From the NCBI RefSeq assembly GCF_016679925.1, contig NZ_JAEQBW010000004.1, positions 248,001 to 312,000 on the forward strand: a stretch of DNA of 64,000 nt, read 5' to 3'. Shown piece by piece: positions 28,837 to 38,438 of the stretch. How positions within the stretch are numbered: position 1 is the first letter of the stretch; every line of letters begins with the position of its first letter. The notes beneath the pieces are model-generated. The model did no database searches, had not been told where the DNA came from, and saw nothing but the letters and a program-made list of their open reading frames with translations. This DNA is from Marivirga aurantiaca. GTDB taxonomy: Bacteria; Bacteroidota; Bacteroidia; Cytophagales; Cyclobacteriaceae. Both the position numbers and the translations under genes were made by a program.

Positions 28837-31761
28837 ATGAAAAAACAGTATCTATTATTAATTATTCTATTCCTGATAGGAAGTTTTTCCTATGCACAAG
28901 ACAGGGTTATAGAAGGACAGGTGGTAAGTGCCATTGATGGATTACCATTGATTGGAGCAACAGTAGTTAAGAAAGGATCCACTTCTGGTGTAACAACAGA
29001 CTTAGATGGGAAATTCAAGCTGGATATCTCAAAACCGGAAATTTTAGTTGTGTCATTTATTGGCTTTGCTGAAAAGGAAGTAGCAGTAAACCCTGATACA
29101 TCAGGTGAAATAACAATCAGCTTGGAAGAAGATATCACCAGGCTTAATGAAGTAGTTGTTTCCGGATTGGCTACAAGTGTAAAACGTTCTAATTTGGGGA
29201 ATGCAGTAGCAACAGTTTCTTCTGAAGAGTTAACTGGTATTACAAATCAACCCACATTAGATAATGCACTTTACGGAAAAGTAACAGGGGTGAATATTAC
29301 TTCCAGTTCCGGAGCTCCCGGAGGAGGTATAGCTATGAGGTTAAGAGGTGTAACCTCCATTACCGGTAATAACCAACCTTTATTTATCATAGATGGTGTA
29401 TATGTAAGTAATGATGAAATCCCCAGCGGATTAAGAAATGCTTCCGGGGCTAACTCAGGAAATGAAGAAAATGCATCTAACAGGATAGCGGATTTAGCGC
29501 CAAGTGATATTGAAAACATTGAAATATTAAAAGGCCCTTCAGCGGCAGCTATTTATGGATCCAGAGCAAATGCTGGTGTGGTGATAATTACCACAAAACG
29601 TGGTAAAAGAGGAGAAACTCAAGTGAATCTTTCTCAGGATATTGGTTTCAGCACCATACAACGAAAAGTGGGTATTGGACAAAGGGATTGGACAGCCGCT
29701 TTGGTAGAAAGTGAATTTGGAGCAGGAGAAGTTGCCCGTTATACTGAAGCCTTAAATGGACGAGGTTTAGTAGATTATGAAGAAGAAATTTATGGGGAGA
29801 CCGGATTAATATCAGAAACCAGGATTAGTGCCAATGGAGGAAGTGAAAACACTAAATTCTATGTGGGTGCTTCCCTGAGGGATGAAGAAGGTATTATAAA
29901 ACATACCGGGTATAAAAGAGCCAGTATTCGTGCGAATATTGACCATCAATTGAATGATAGAATTAAATTCACGACCTCGAGTAACTTTATCAACTCTAAG
30001 ACGCAAAGAGGGTTTACAGGTAATGAAAATGAGGGAGGTTTGAGTATGGGTTATAATATGGCTTTTACAAGACCTTGGGCTAATTTATACCCGGATGAGT
30101 TTGGAAACTATCCTGATAATCCTAATGCAGCGGGTAACATGCTTTTGGTAAGGGATAAAGCTATTAATGATGAAGATATCAATCGTTATATTCAGGGTGC
30201 AAGCGTTGATGTTAATTTATGGGAAACTGACCAGTCGTTTCTTAAATTTAAATGGAATGGGGGATTTGACACTTATTCCTTAGAAACCTATGTGTATGTA
30301 CCGGAATATCATCAGGCGCAACGTGGATTGCAAAATGGATTTATTGCAGTAGGTAAGAATAATATCTTCAATACCAATAATCAAGGGTTTTTGGTTTGGG
30401 ATAACTACTTAGGTGGCGGATCATTGCAATTAACTTCTCAGGTAGGATATGCTTATATTACTTTCAGCAGGGATTTAGTATATAATCAGGCTACACAATT
30501 AATACCGGGTCAAACCACCTTAGGTCAATCTGGAACGCAGGAGCTTGACCAGACTTTACAAAACGTAAAAGAATTTGGGTATTTTGCACAACAGGAGTTT
30601 AATTATGAAGATAAATTGATTGGTACTTTAGGTATAAGAGCTGATAAATCTACTTTGAACGCTGACCAAAACCAGTTTTACTATTTTCCTAAAGCATCAT
30701 TAGCTTTAAATTTAGCAAATTTTGATTTCTGGAATTTTGAATTAATGAATCAATTAAAGCTAAGAGCTGCTTATGGAGAAACAGGTTCAAGTGCAGGTTT
30801 TGGTTCCTTGTTCACCAGCTTTCAGGCAGTTAATATTGGAGGTTCTCCGGGTATCTCTGTTGGTGGCTTAAGGGGGAGTGAAGATTTAATTCCTGAAACA
30901 GCTTCAGAATTTGAAACAGGTATCGATATGACTTTATTTGATAACAAGCTTTCATTAGAGGCTTCTTATTATAATAGAAATATCTACGACCTAATTCTGC
31001 AAAGAGCATTACAGCCATCTACTGGTTTTGGATTAGAAGTTACTAACTTAGCCGATCTGCAAAACCAAGGTTTGGAACTGGCATTAAATGCCTCTCCTGT
31101 TCAGAATGAGAATTTCATATGGAGTTCCACCACCAATTTTTGGTTTAACAGGTCGAAAATAACAAGAATGGATGTTCCTCCTTTTGCTCCGGCTGGTTCG
31201 GGTTTTGGCTTAGGTCTTGGAACAGCCTTTATTGAAGAAGGAGAACCTGTGACACAATTGAAAGGAACTAAAGATGGCGAAGTGATTACAGTTGGTGATG
31301 CAGAGCCTGATTTTCAAATGTCATTCTTCAATAGTATGAACTTCTTTAAGAATTTTGATTTCAGTTTCTTGATTCATGTGAAGCAGGGAGGTAATAACTT
31401 AAACCTGACAACCTTCTTAACAGATTTAGCAGGGTTAACTGGAGACTTAGATGATCAGTCAGGAATTGATAGAATTTCCAATCCTAATACAGAGCGATTT
31501 ATAGAAGATGCCTCGTATATGAGGTTGAGAGAAATAGCACTTTATTACAGATTGCCAAAATCAGCTGTCAATGTTTTTAATGGGACAATCAAAACTGTAA
31601 AAATTGGTGCTTCCGGCCGAAATCTTTGGACTGTCTCAGATTACACAGGATATGATCCTGAAGTATCTACAAAAGGTGGAGCAGGGCTATCTACAGGGTT
31701 AGATGTAAATCCATACCCATCTACGAAGCAAGTTTATTTTCACCTAGCTTTAGAATTTTAA
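28837..31761 (+). CDS. SusC/RagA-type TonB-linked outer-membrane transporter
   Basis: The 974-aa protein has a signal peptide (cleavage near SYAQDR), a carboxypeptidase-regulatory-like domain (about 23-105, QVVSAIDGLPLIGATVVKKG), a TonB-box-like segment EVVVSGLAT, a plug domain (about 120-235, with LRGVTSITGNNQPLFIIDGV), and a beta-barrel ending in a terminal Phe (FHLALEF). It imports large ligands together with the SusD-like lipoprotein encoded 14 bp downstream. No sigma/anti-sigma extension (STN domain) is visible, and no glycan hydrolase gene is nearby, so the substrate could be peptide or glycan. Confidence 0.95.
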   Translation: MKKQYLLLIILFLIGSFSYAQDRVIEGQVVSAIDGLPLIGATVVKKGSTSGVTTDLDGKFKLDISKPEILVVSFIGFAEKEVAVNPDTSGEITISLEEDITRLNEVVVSGLATSVKRSNLGNAVATVSSEELTGITNQPTLDNALYGKVTGVNITSSSGAPGGGIAMRLRGVTSITGNNQPLFIIDGVYVSNDEIPSGLRNASGANSGNEENASNRIADLAPSDIENIEILKGPSAAAIYGSRANAGVVIITTKRGKRGETQVNLSQDIGFSTIQRKVGIGQRDWTAALVESEFGAGEVARYTEALNGRGLVDYEEEIYGETGLISETRISANGGSENTKFYVGASLRDEEGIIKHTGYKRASIRANIDHQLNDRIKFTTSSNFINSKTQRGFTGNENEGGLSMGYNMAFTRPWANLYPDEFGNYPDNPNAAGNMLLVRDKAINDEDINRYIQGASVDVNLWETDQSFLKFKWNGGFDTYSLETYVYVPEYHQAQRGLQNGFIAVGKNNIFNTNNQGFLVWDNYLGGGSLQLTSQVGYAYITFSRDLVYNQATQLIPGQTTLGQSGTQELDQTLQNVKEFGYFAQQEFNYEDKLIGTLGIRADKSTLNADQNQFYYFPKASLALNLANFDFWNFELMNQLKLRAAYGETGSSAGFGSLFTSFQAVNIGGSPGISVGGLRGSEDLIPETASEFETGIDMTLFDNKLSLEASYYNRNIYDLILQRALQPSTGFGLEVTNLADLQNQGLELALNASPVQNENFIWSSTTNFWFNRSKITRMDVPPFAPAGSGFGLGLGTAFIEEGEPVTQLKGTKDGEVITVGDAEPDFQMSFFNSMNFFKNFDFSFLIHVKQGGNNLNLTTFLTDLAGLTGDLDDQSGIDRISNPNTERFIEDASYMRLREIALYYRLPKSAVNVFNGTIKTVKIGASGRNLWTVSDYTGYDPEVSTKGGAGLSTGLDVNPYPSTKQVYFHLALEF

Positions 31762-31774
31762 ATAGAAAAAAGTC

Positions 31775-33103
31775 ATGAAAAAATTTAATATAAAATCATT
31801 AACAAAAGGGTTATTGGCGTTTTCTGCTATTCTTTTCTTTTCTTGTGAATTTGAAGATCAAGTAGATCCTAACAACCCTAGTTTGCAACAATATAATTCA
31901 AATGCAACTGTCAACGAATTGAATAACCTAGTGGTTGGAATAGAGTCAGGAATGAGAAATGGTTATGTTTTGTATGTAACGTCCACAGGCACCATAGCAA
32001 GAGAGTTATATTTATTCAATGCAGATCCACGGAATACTGAGGATTTATTGGGTAAGAATGGGGGGCAATTAGATAATAATGTTTTCTATCTAAATGGCCC
32101 ATACAATGGTAGTTATTCAAATGTGAAGAATACCAACATTCTCTTGGGAGCTCTAGACAATACTGAGCTGGTTTCTGATCAGGAGAAAAGCGGTTACAGG
32201 GGTTTTGCCAATACCGTTCAGGCATTACAAAAACTTCGTGTTTTAAACATGTTGGATGAAAATGGGATAAGGATTGACGTGGCTGATCCAGATGATTTAG
32301 GCCCTTTTGTAAGCAAAGATGTGGCTTTGGAACATATTGCTGATTTATTGAATACTGCTTATACCCAACTTGGTGATGCAGGAAGTGCGTTTCCCTTTGA
32401 TCTTTCTTCAGGGTTTGATGACTTTAATACACCTGCTACTTTTGCCCAGTTCAATAGAGCCTTAGCGGCACGAGTTGCTATTTATAGAGAAGAGTGGAGT
32501 TCAGTTGCAGGGCTTTTGGATGATTCTTTCTTTGATCCAAATGGTGATTTAGGAGTTGGGCCAAAGCATAGTTTCTCTAATGCTTCTGGCGATCAACTGA
32601 ATGGATTATTTAAAATTCCTGGTAATAATGGAGACATGATTGTTGTACATGATTCCATCATAAATAATGCTGAAGAAGGCGACTTGAGAATAGAAAGAAA
32701 GATGGCGGAAAGAGAGAATGCTGCTTCTCAAGATGGTTTGAATGGGCAGTATGAGACAGCACTTTACCCTACACCAACTTCTCCTATTGATATTATTAGA
32801 AATGAAGAGTTAGTGTTGATTTCTGCTGAGGCAAAATTGCAGACAGAAAATATTCCTGGAGCAATTAATGATTTGGATATTATTAGGGAGGCTGCCGGTT
32901 TAGATCCTTATTCCGGAGCAGCCACTGAAGCAGCGGTTACTAACGAATTGCTCAGACAACGTTTATATTCCCTATGGGCGGAAGGTCACAGAATGGTAGA
33001 CTTGAGAAGGTATGGTTTATTAAATGCAGCCAATTTACCGATCGACAGAGCTGGTGATCAGGTATTTCAGCAATTTCCTGTTCCTTTAACTGAAGCGGAC
33101 TAA
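31775..33103 (+). CDS. SusD/RagB-type outer-membrane binding lipoprotein
   Basis: The 442-aa lipoprotein (lipobox FFSC at about residue 28) has the SusD pattern of TPR-like helices and the family's C-terminal signature RLYSLWAEGHRMVDLRRYG. It should form the lid over the SusC-like barrel encoded just upstream and capture the substrate at the cell surface. It is shorter than many SusD proteins (about 500 aa or more), fitting the RagB-like compact type. A terminator follows, so the unit is only two genes. Confidence 0.93.
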   Translation: MKKFNIKSLTKGLLAFSAILFFSCEFEDQVDPNNPSLQQYNSNATVNELNNLVVGIESGMRNGYVLYVTSTGTIARELYLFNADPRNTEDLLGKNGGQLDNNVFYLNGPYNGSYSNVKNTNILLGALDNTELVSDQEKSGYRGFANTVQALQKLRVLNMLDENGIRIDVADPDDLGPFVSKDVALEHIADLLNTAYTQLGDAGSAFPFDLSSGFDDFNTPATFAQFNRALAARVAIYREEWSSVAGLLDDSFFDPNGDLGVGPKHSFSNASGDQLNGLFKIPGNNGDMIVVHDSIINNAEEGDLRIERKMAERENAASQDGLNGQYETALYPTPTSPIDIIRNEELVLISAEAKLQTENIPGAINDLDIIREAAGLDPYSGAATEAAVTNELLRQRLYSLWAEGHRMVDLRRYGLLNAANLPIDRAGDQVFQQFPVPLTEAD

Positions 33104-33134
33104 TGTTTTAAGATCATATTCTTTAACTATTATT

Positions 33135-33162
33135 AAAGCTCCCACTCAAGGGAGCTTTTTTT
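33135..33162 (+). terminator. Intrinsic terminator after the SusC/SusD operon
   Basis: AAAGCTCCC, loop ACTCAA, GGGAGCTTT and a run of seven T residues, 32 bp past the SusD-like stop codon. Confidence 0.92.
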
Positions 33163-33244
33163 ATGTGCTTTTTCCTGTAATTATAAATTGTCCTAATGGT
33201 TTTATTTCTGTAGCTTTCAAAGCTTAAAGCTTATAAATGAGTAA

Positions 33245-35428
33245 ATGAAATACATCTTTAAATTAGGGTTTCTCTTTGGCTTATTATTCTACAGTAGTGC
33301 TTTCACCAAGGCTACTTCCTCACAAGAGCCAATAATACAATTGAATCAAGGTAAAGCTCATGAAAGAATTGGAGAAGATTTAATGATTTTAATAGATGAA
33401 ACCAACCAACTTACTTTTGATCAAATACAAAGTGCGAATTACCAGGAAAAATTTACACGAAGTAAAGATGAAGTGCCTAGCCTTGGGTTAAAAAATGTAA
33501 CTGTCTGGCTTAAAATTAACATTGAACTACTGGATAGCATTAATACTCCTTATGTATTGGAAATAGCTTTTCCTACACTTGATTCCATTTGTTTCTTTTC
33601 ACAAATTTTCGGAAGTAGTGAATGGATGCGTATGTTTTCAGGAGACAGAATTCCTTTTGCCGATAGAATAATTGACCATAAAAACTTTGTATTTCCCCTT
33701 CATCTCAATTATGGCAACAAAACTACTGTTTATTTTAAAATCAGAAATAAAGGATCCATCATTTTACCATTGAAGATTATGCCTAAGCAAGACCTGCTAG
33801 CCGCAGGTCTCAAGGAAGAAATTGTTTACGGTATTTTCTATGGCATAATGATCGTTATGTTTTTGTATAATTTATTCCTGGCATTTGCCGCCCGCAGCCT
33901 TAGTTATATTTTTTATGTAGGAATAATTGCAGGGAACCTGCTTACTCTTTCTGCATTGAATGGCCATGCTTTTCAATATGTATGGTACGATAACCCATGG
34001 TGGGCCAACCATGTGATTGTTTTTGGTATAGGGTTATGGATATTGTCAGGCAATCTCTTTGCAGTCAGGTTTTTGGAGTCAAAGAAATATTCAATAGCCT
34101 ACCACAGAATCTTTCAAGGCATGCAACTTCTGGGTTTGTTGATTATATTAAGTGCCTTTGTTGTGGATTACAAAATCAGTTTGCTAATAGCAAATTATAT
34201 ACTATCGGTTAATTGCGTACTATTATTTATCAGTGGCATATTCTTTTGGGTGAAGAACGTGAAGGTAGCAAGAATCTTCACCCTGGCTTGGGTCATGTAT
34301 TTAATGGGAGTGTTGCTCTATACACTGAGAAACCTGGGTTATTTACCTGTTAATTTTATTACTACCCATGTGTTGGAGCTTGGGGCGGTAAGCGAGGTCA
34401 TCCTTTTATCTATCTCTCTAGGCTATAAATACAGATTACTTGAGGTGGATAAAAAAAAGGCTCAAAAGAATGTGCTTGATATAATGACTAGAAGCCAGGA
34501 GCTGATTCAAAACCAGAATGAAGAGTTGGAGCTACGTATTGAAGAAAGAACTTTAGAACTTAAGCAAAAGCAGGATGAAGTGCTCCAGCAGAATGAGGAG
34601 CTCAATGCCAAGAATGATAAACTCATAGAGGCACAAAGCATTATTGAGCAACAAAATATCATGCTTAGAAAGTATAATGATGATTTAGAGCATCAAGTGA
34701 CCACTCGTACAGATGATTTACAGCAAAGCAATCAGGAACTGGCTCAAAATGTACAACAATTAGAGCAATATGCTTTTATGACAGCCCATAACCTAAGAGC
34801 CCCTGTGGCAAGACTTCTGGGCCTGACAAATTTGTTAGAATTAAATCCTGATACAGAAAAAGTAGAGTGGCTTATGATCCTTTCTAAAATAAAAGATGAA
34901 AGTTATAGCCTGGATGCGGTAATCAAAGATATGAATTCCATTATTGAATTAAGGAAAGGATCCGAAATTGAGATAGAATGGGTGAATATTGAAGAGAAGG
35001 TAAATCAGGTAAAAAGAATATTGAAAAACACTATTTTAGTCAATGGGGTGAAAATTCAATTGGACACAAGAGCGTTTTCAGAATTCAAATGTAATCCTAC
35101 CTATACGGAGAGTATATTTTATAATCTTATTTCCAATGCCATTAAATATAGGGCTCCAGGTGAGAATTCTTTTATACATATTATCACAGAAAAAACGGAG
35201 GATCAATTTATTATCCATATAAAGGATAATGGGGTGGGAATTAACTTACAGAAGCATGGAGCTCAATTATTTGGTATGTACAAACGTTTCCATACTCATG
35301 TGGAGGGGAAGGGACTGGGCTTGTTTCTGGTGAAAAGCCAAATGGATATTTTAAATGGCGAAATTAAAATAGAAAGTGAGCCTGGGTTGGGAACTACTTT
35401 TAGTTTATTTTTCCCCGCCAGGTTTTAA
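33245..35428 (+). CDS. 7TMR-DISM sensor histidine kinase
   Basis: The 727-aa protein has a signal peptide, a periplasmic 7TMR-DISMED2-like beta domain (about 40-175), seven membrane helices (about 190-395), a long coiled coil (about 405-500), and a kinase core with an H box (MTAHNLRAPVARLLG), an N box (YNLISNAIKYR) and G boxes DNGVGIN and GKGLGLFLVKSQ. The extracellular domain is of a type that often binds carbohydrate, and the gene follows a SusC/SusD unit, but a link is only suggested by position. It lacks a receiver domain and no response regulator is adjacent. Confidence 0.92.
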   Translation: MKYIFKLGFLFGLLFYSSAFTKATSSQEPIIQLNQGKAHERIGEDLMILIDETNQLTFDQIQSANYQEKFTRSKDEVPSLGLKNVTVWLKINIELLDSINTPYVLEIAFPTLDSICFFSQIFGSSEWMRMFSGDRIPFADRIIDHKNFVFPLHLNYGNKTTVYFKIRNKGSIILPLKIMPKQDLLAAGLKEEIVYGIFYGIMIVMFLYNLFLAFAARSLSYIFYVGIIAGNLLTLSALNGHAFQYVWYDNPWWANHVIVFGIGLWILSGNLFAVRFLESKKYSIAYHRIFQGMQLLGLLIILSAFVVDYKISLLIANYILSVNCVLLFISGIFFWVKNVKVARIFTLAWVMYLMGVLLYTLRNLGYLPVNFITTHVLELGAVSEVILLSISLGYKYRLLEVDKKKAQKNVLDIMTRSQELIQNQNEELELRIEERTLELKQKQDEVLQQNEELNAKNDKLIEAQSIIEQQNIMLRKYNDDLEHQVTTRTDDLQQSNQELAQNVQQLEQYAFMTAHNLRAPVARLLGLTNLLELNPDTEKVEWLMILSKIKDESYSLDAVIKDMNSIIELRKGSEIEIEWVNIEEKVNQVKRILKNTILVNGVKIQLDTRAFSEFKCNPTYTESIFYNLISNAIKYRAPGENSFIHIITEKTEDQFIIHIKDNGVGINLQKHGAQLFGMYKRFHTHVEGKGLGLFLVKSQMDILNGEIKIESEPGLGTTFSLFFPARF

Positions 35429-36016
35429 TATAATCTCCAATTTCAAAAAACTGGAACTTACCTTTATTTTAGTACAAATACCTTCGCTGTTATATTCATA
35501 TATGTTTTTATCTCCATTAGGAATTTCAAACATATATTTATTTTCATCTGGTAGTTTGGCAATTTTGATATATTCATGAAAGCGTTCAGAAAAAATGGAA
35601 TCTCTCGCATTGGGCGGGGTAAAGTACAATTGAACCATGCTCCTGTTGATCAATCCTTCCAATGTTTCGGATTGTTGATTTTTATTGGAGATGTATTTTT
35701 CAGAGTCATGTACCCTCTGTAACTTAGCTTCTTCTATTAACTCTCCGTTCTTTCTATGAACGAAATACGAGCTTTCCAATACATTATTTTGATAAATAGC
35801 TTCGTACAAGTAAACGAGTTGAGTGGTTTTAAATAGTGTATATTCCACATCTGTTACAGCAGAATAATAAACTTTTTCTTCGGATATTTCTTTTTGGGTC
35901 ACCAGTATACCTCCTACATGCTTATCGGATACAAAAATCTCATACTCCAACTCCTGGGAGAAGGAGTCAAGTGTGATTAACACCATTAAACATGCAGTAA
36001 AAATAGCTTTTAACAT
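35405..36016 (-). CDS. Secreted protein, possibly DUF6134 family
   Basis: The 203-aa protein has a signal peptide (cleavage near SFSQEL) and an all-beta pattern with many short strands (EYEIFVSDKHVGGILVTQKE), which resembles DUF6134 proteins found widely in Bacteroidota. Function is unknown. It runs convergent to the histidine kinase gene and the two 3' ends overlap by 24 bp. Confidence 0.7.
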   Translation of the reverse strand: MLKAIFTACLMVLITLDSFSQELEYEIFVSDKHVGGILVTQKEISEEKVYYSAVTDVEYTLFKTTQLVYLYEAIYQNNVLESSYFVHRKNGELIEEAKLQRVHDSEKYISNKNQQSETLEGLINRSMVQLYFTPPNARDSIFSERFHEYIKIAKLPDENKYMFEIPNGDKNIYEYNSEGICTKIKVSSSFLKLEIILKPGGEK

Positions 36017-36192
36017 AGTTTATGTTAGATAATTAGTAGTTTAGTTGGCTTTATTAGCAGCATTCTTCTGTAACAATAAGGACTAAACTCTATTATCATC
36101 TATTTATTATATAATAAACAGGTACTGTAACTTTAAATACTTGCTTTTGCTTCACAACATTGCCTGTAAATTATTAATAACCTGTTTTTCCT

Positions 36193-36879
36193 TTAGCCTG
36201 CCCAGCCTTCTCTATCCAAACTTCTATATTGGATAGCTTCCGCAAGGTGTTCTATTTTGATTTCCTCACTTTTAGCCAAATCTGCTATAGTGCGTGATAC
36301 TTTTAAAATGCGGTCATAGGCTCTGGCAGAAAGCCCCAGTTTTTCCATTGCATTTTTCAGAAGTGCTTTTCCGGCTGTACTAATCAGGCATAGTTCCTTT
36401 ACCATTTGAGAAGGCATCAGCGCATTGGAATGTACTTCAGGATGATTTTCGAAACGCTTGTCCTGAACAGCACGCGCTGCTATCACTCTTTCCCTGATAG
36501 TATCACTACTTTCGGCCTTTCTATCAGATGTCATTTGTTCAAATGAAACAGGAGTCACTTCCACATGTAAATCAATTCTGTCTAAAAGTGGGCCGCTCAC
36601 TTTATTGAGATAGCGTTGCACGGCACCCGGAGGGCAAACACATTCTTTTTCCGGATGGTTATAATAACCACATGGACAAGGATTCATGCTGGCCATTAGC
36701 ATGAAATTGGCCGGAAAATCCACGGATACTTTGGCCCTGGAGATAGTAACTCTCCTTTCTTCCAAAGGCTGGCGCATTACTTCTAAAACAGTTCTTTTAA
36801 ACTCCGGTAATTCATCTAAAAAGAGTACCCCATTATGTGCCAATGAAATTTCACCAGGTTGTGGCAGACCACCACCTCC
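36193..36879 (-). pseudogene. comM: comM (yifB), 3' part, cut off by the Tn7-like insertion
   Basis: The reading frame from the transposon junction encodes the C-terminal part of the Mg-chelatase-like AAA+ protein ComM/YifB: GGGGLPQPGEISLAHNGVLF, Walker B-type LFLDELPEF, the zinc-like cluster NPCPCGYYNHPEKECVCPP, and the arginine-finger and sensor region SGPLLDRIDLHVEV. ComM is a hexameric helicase that extends D-loops during natural transformation. The Walker A half lies 21 kb away at 58064-58920. The frame continues into transposon DNA to an ATG at 36912, so a short fusion protein without an ATP-binding loop could still be made. Confidence 0.95.
36875..36879. repeat. Left copy of target-site duplication CCTCC
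   Basis: CCTCC directly abuts the left TGCA terminus and is repeated at 58064-58068 directly outside the right terminus. Five-bp duplications are the rule for Tn7-family transposition. Confidence 0.9.
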
Positions 36880-36925
36880 TGCAAAAAACCAAAGATAGCG
36901 ATACTTTAACAAAAGTAAATGAGAC
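36880..36925 (+). repeat. Left terminal repeats (putative TnsB sites)
   Basis: Two related sites are seen: ACCAAAG at 36888-36894 and AACAAAAGTAAATGAGAC starting at 36908. The final G residues of the AAAG cores are 21 bp apart. The same spacing and core occur at the right end in inverted orientation. In Tn7 such repeats are bound by TnsB. Confidence 0.75.
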
Positions 36926-36926
36926 T

Positions 36927-37523
36927 TTAGGATTGAATCATATTCAGGTATTTTCCCAGTTTTAATAATAACTTGTTCCTAGGTAGATTAGAAACAACAT
37001 AACCACCAGCCAATATTATTGTCGAAAGAATAATTGAACGATTAAAATATTGTTTTTCCCATGACGCTGCAGCTACTAGCAACAGTAAAATAAGATAAAC
37101 AAAACAAATAAAAAATACTGTATTTATAACTTCAATGATCACTATATTCTTTATAGAAGATACTCGAAGGTTTATTTTTGTTTTATTAAGATAAAAATAA
37201 TCCTTTACCCGCTTAATTTGATTTATACTAAATTCTTCTCTGATTTGTGGGTACAGGGTTATCAGCTTATCTCTTACTTTTCTATCAAGATTTCTCAATT
37301 TGGATATTCTTTCAAATGCCTCATCTTTTAGACTATCCTTATATATTAAGTTTAAGTTGGGGTCATCAACATATTCTAAAATAGTGAGCGTGTTCTGATG
37401 GGAATTCATCTTTTCAAAACGATAAGATCTAGTGAATAAGAAATAGACCCCTTTGTAGTTTTTTAAAAGGAACATGCAAAGAGTTAGTAACGAAGAAATT
37501 AAAATAATCAAATAGTCAGTCAT
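36927..37523 (-). CDS. Membrane protein of unknown function, transposon cargo
   Basis: The 198-aa protein has one N-terminal hydrophobic helix, a charged middle part (about 35-118) and two further helices (about 122-180: IVIIEVINTVFFICFVYLIL and SIILSTIILAGGYVV). I do not recognise the family. Its stop codon is only 47 bp from the left transposon end. Defence-type effectors with a similar small membrane layout exist, but nothing here proves that role. Confidence 0.6.
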   Translation of the reverse strand: MTDYLIILISSLLTLCMFLLKNYKGVYFLFTRSYRFEKMNSHQNTLTILEYVDDPNLNLIYKDSLKDEAFERISKLRNLDRKVRDKLITLYPQIREEFSINQIKRVKDYFYLNKTKINLRVSSIKNIVIIEVINTVFFICFVYLILLLLVAAASWEKQYFNRSIILSTIILAGGYVVSNLPRNKLLLKLGKYLNMIQS

Positions 37524-37738
37524 TTTTAGAGGTAGGTTAAATTTTCATAAGAAGATTCGCGAAACTACTTTATTATTAATTAGGATATAAATAAAAGAAA
37601 TAACCAACAAAGAAGATAGAAAAATTTTAAAATAGTTCTATTTTTTGGTTTATTGTTGGGATTCTAATCGGTATTTGTATAATGCTTTTATTATCAGATC
37701 CTTTGTATTTTGTTTAAATAAAAAACATTACAGTAGTT

Positions 37739-37921
37739 ATGAAGAAGATTCAATGGGAAGAAAACATGACGCCAGAGCAGCAAGACCTTCATTGGGCAAG
37801 AGAGTTTATCCAGAAACCCTTTGATGAAAGGTTTTCATATTTGTGTAAACTTCAAATGATGGGCAGAAAACAACCCAAACCAAATGATAGGCAAAAGAAA
37901 CGTATTGAATGGAAACCATGA
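37739..37921 (+). CDS. Small protein of 60 aa, transposon cargo
   Basis: An ATG at 37739 opens a 60-codon frame with a well-formed pattern (WEENMTPEQQDLHWAREF, DERFSYLCKLQMMGRK). Similar short proteins are sometimes encoded just before AbiEii-like nucleotidyltransferase toxins; no such partner follows here. It ends 22 bp from the convergent NT5C-type gene. It may be a solitary remnant of a toxin-antitoxin pair, which is inference. Confidence 0.5.
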   Translation: MKKIQWEENMTPEQQDLHWAREFIQKPFDERFSYLCKLQMMGRKQPKPNDRQKKRIEWKP

Positions 37922-37943
37922 AATTTGTTTTATTAATAAACAC

Positions 37944-38399
37944 CTACTCGAAATATTTCCCTATAGACTCCCAATCTGGAAAATCTTTAGAACCAAAGTG
38001 AATCAGCTTTCCATCGAATAAATCTTGACCTCTGCCTTCAGCATAATCATCAATCAGATAATCACCTTTAAGCAAAGATTTATCATACGCAATGATTAGT
38101 CGCTCTACCCAATCAAACCCTAATTTCTCTTCTACCCAAATCCTTTTTTCTGTGTAGCAAGCAGGATTATAAATACTAGGAGCAGTTAATATGTAAACCT
38201 GATATCTCGAGTCCTTAAAAAGCTTTTGCACTACTTCTTCAGCACCCTTTGAAAATTCTAACTCTCTAAAGAATCCGTTAACTGATTGCGGAAATTCTAC
38301 TTCAGGATAAAGTTCTTTATAATTTTCATATTGTTTCCTGTAGATACAGATCGTATCATCCATATCTAAATAAATTATCTTTTTCTTATCCTTTTCCAT
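37944..38399 (-). CDS. NT5C-type 5'(3')-deoxyribonucleotidase-like HAD phosphatase
   Basis: The 151-aa protein has HAD motif I as YLDMDDTIC (DxDxT nucleophile), motif II as VYILTAPS, the Lys of motif III in IIAYDKSLLKGDYLIDD and motif IV Asp residues in LIDDYAEG. This is the layout of the NT5C-like family, which dephosphorylates nucleoside monophosphates. Phage and mobile elements often carry it. It lies within the transposon cargo; a role in nucleotide depletion or pool balance is possible but not shown. Confidence 0.82.
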   Translation of the reverse strand: MEKDKKKIIYLDMDDTICIYRKQYENYKELYPEVEFPQSVNGFFRELEFSKGAEEVVQKLFKDSRYQVYILTAPSIYNPACYTEKRIWVEEKLGFDWVERLIIAYDKSLLKGDYLIDDYAEGRGQDLFDGKLIHFGSKDFPDWESIGKYFE

Positions 38400-38438
38400 T
38401 TTTTCAAGATTAACGTGGCAAACTTTCTTTAATCAATT

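Noticed and set aside
28837-33103. Full polysaccharide utilisation locus
   Set aside because: Only the SusC/SusD pair is present, closed by a terminator; no glycoside hydrolase, SusE/F or dedicated regulator is linked with confidence.
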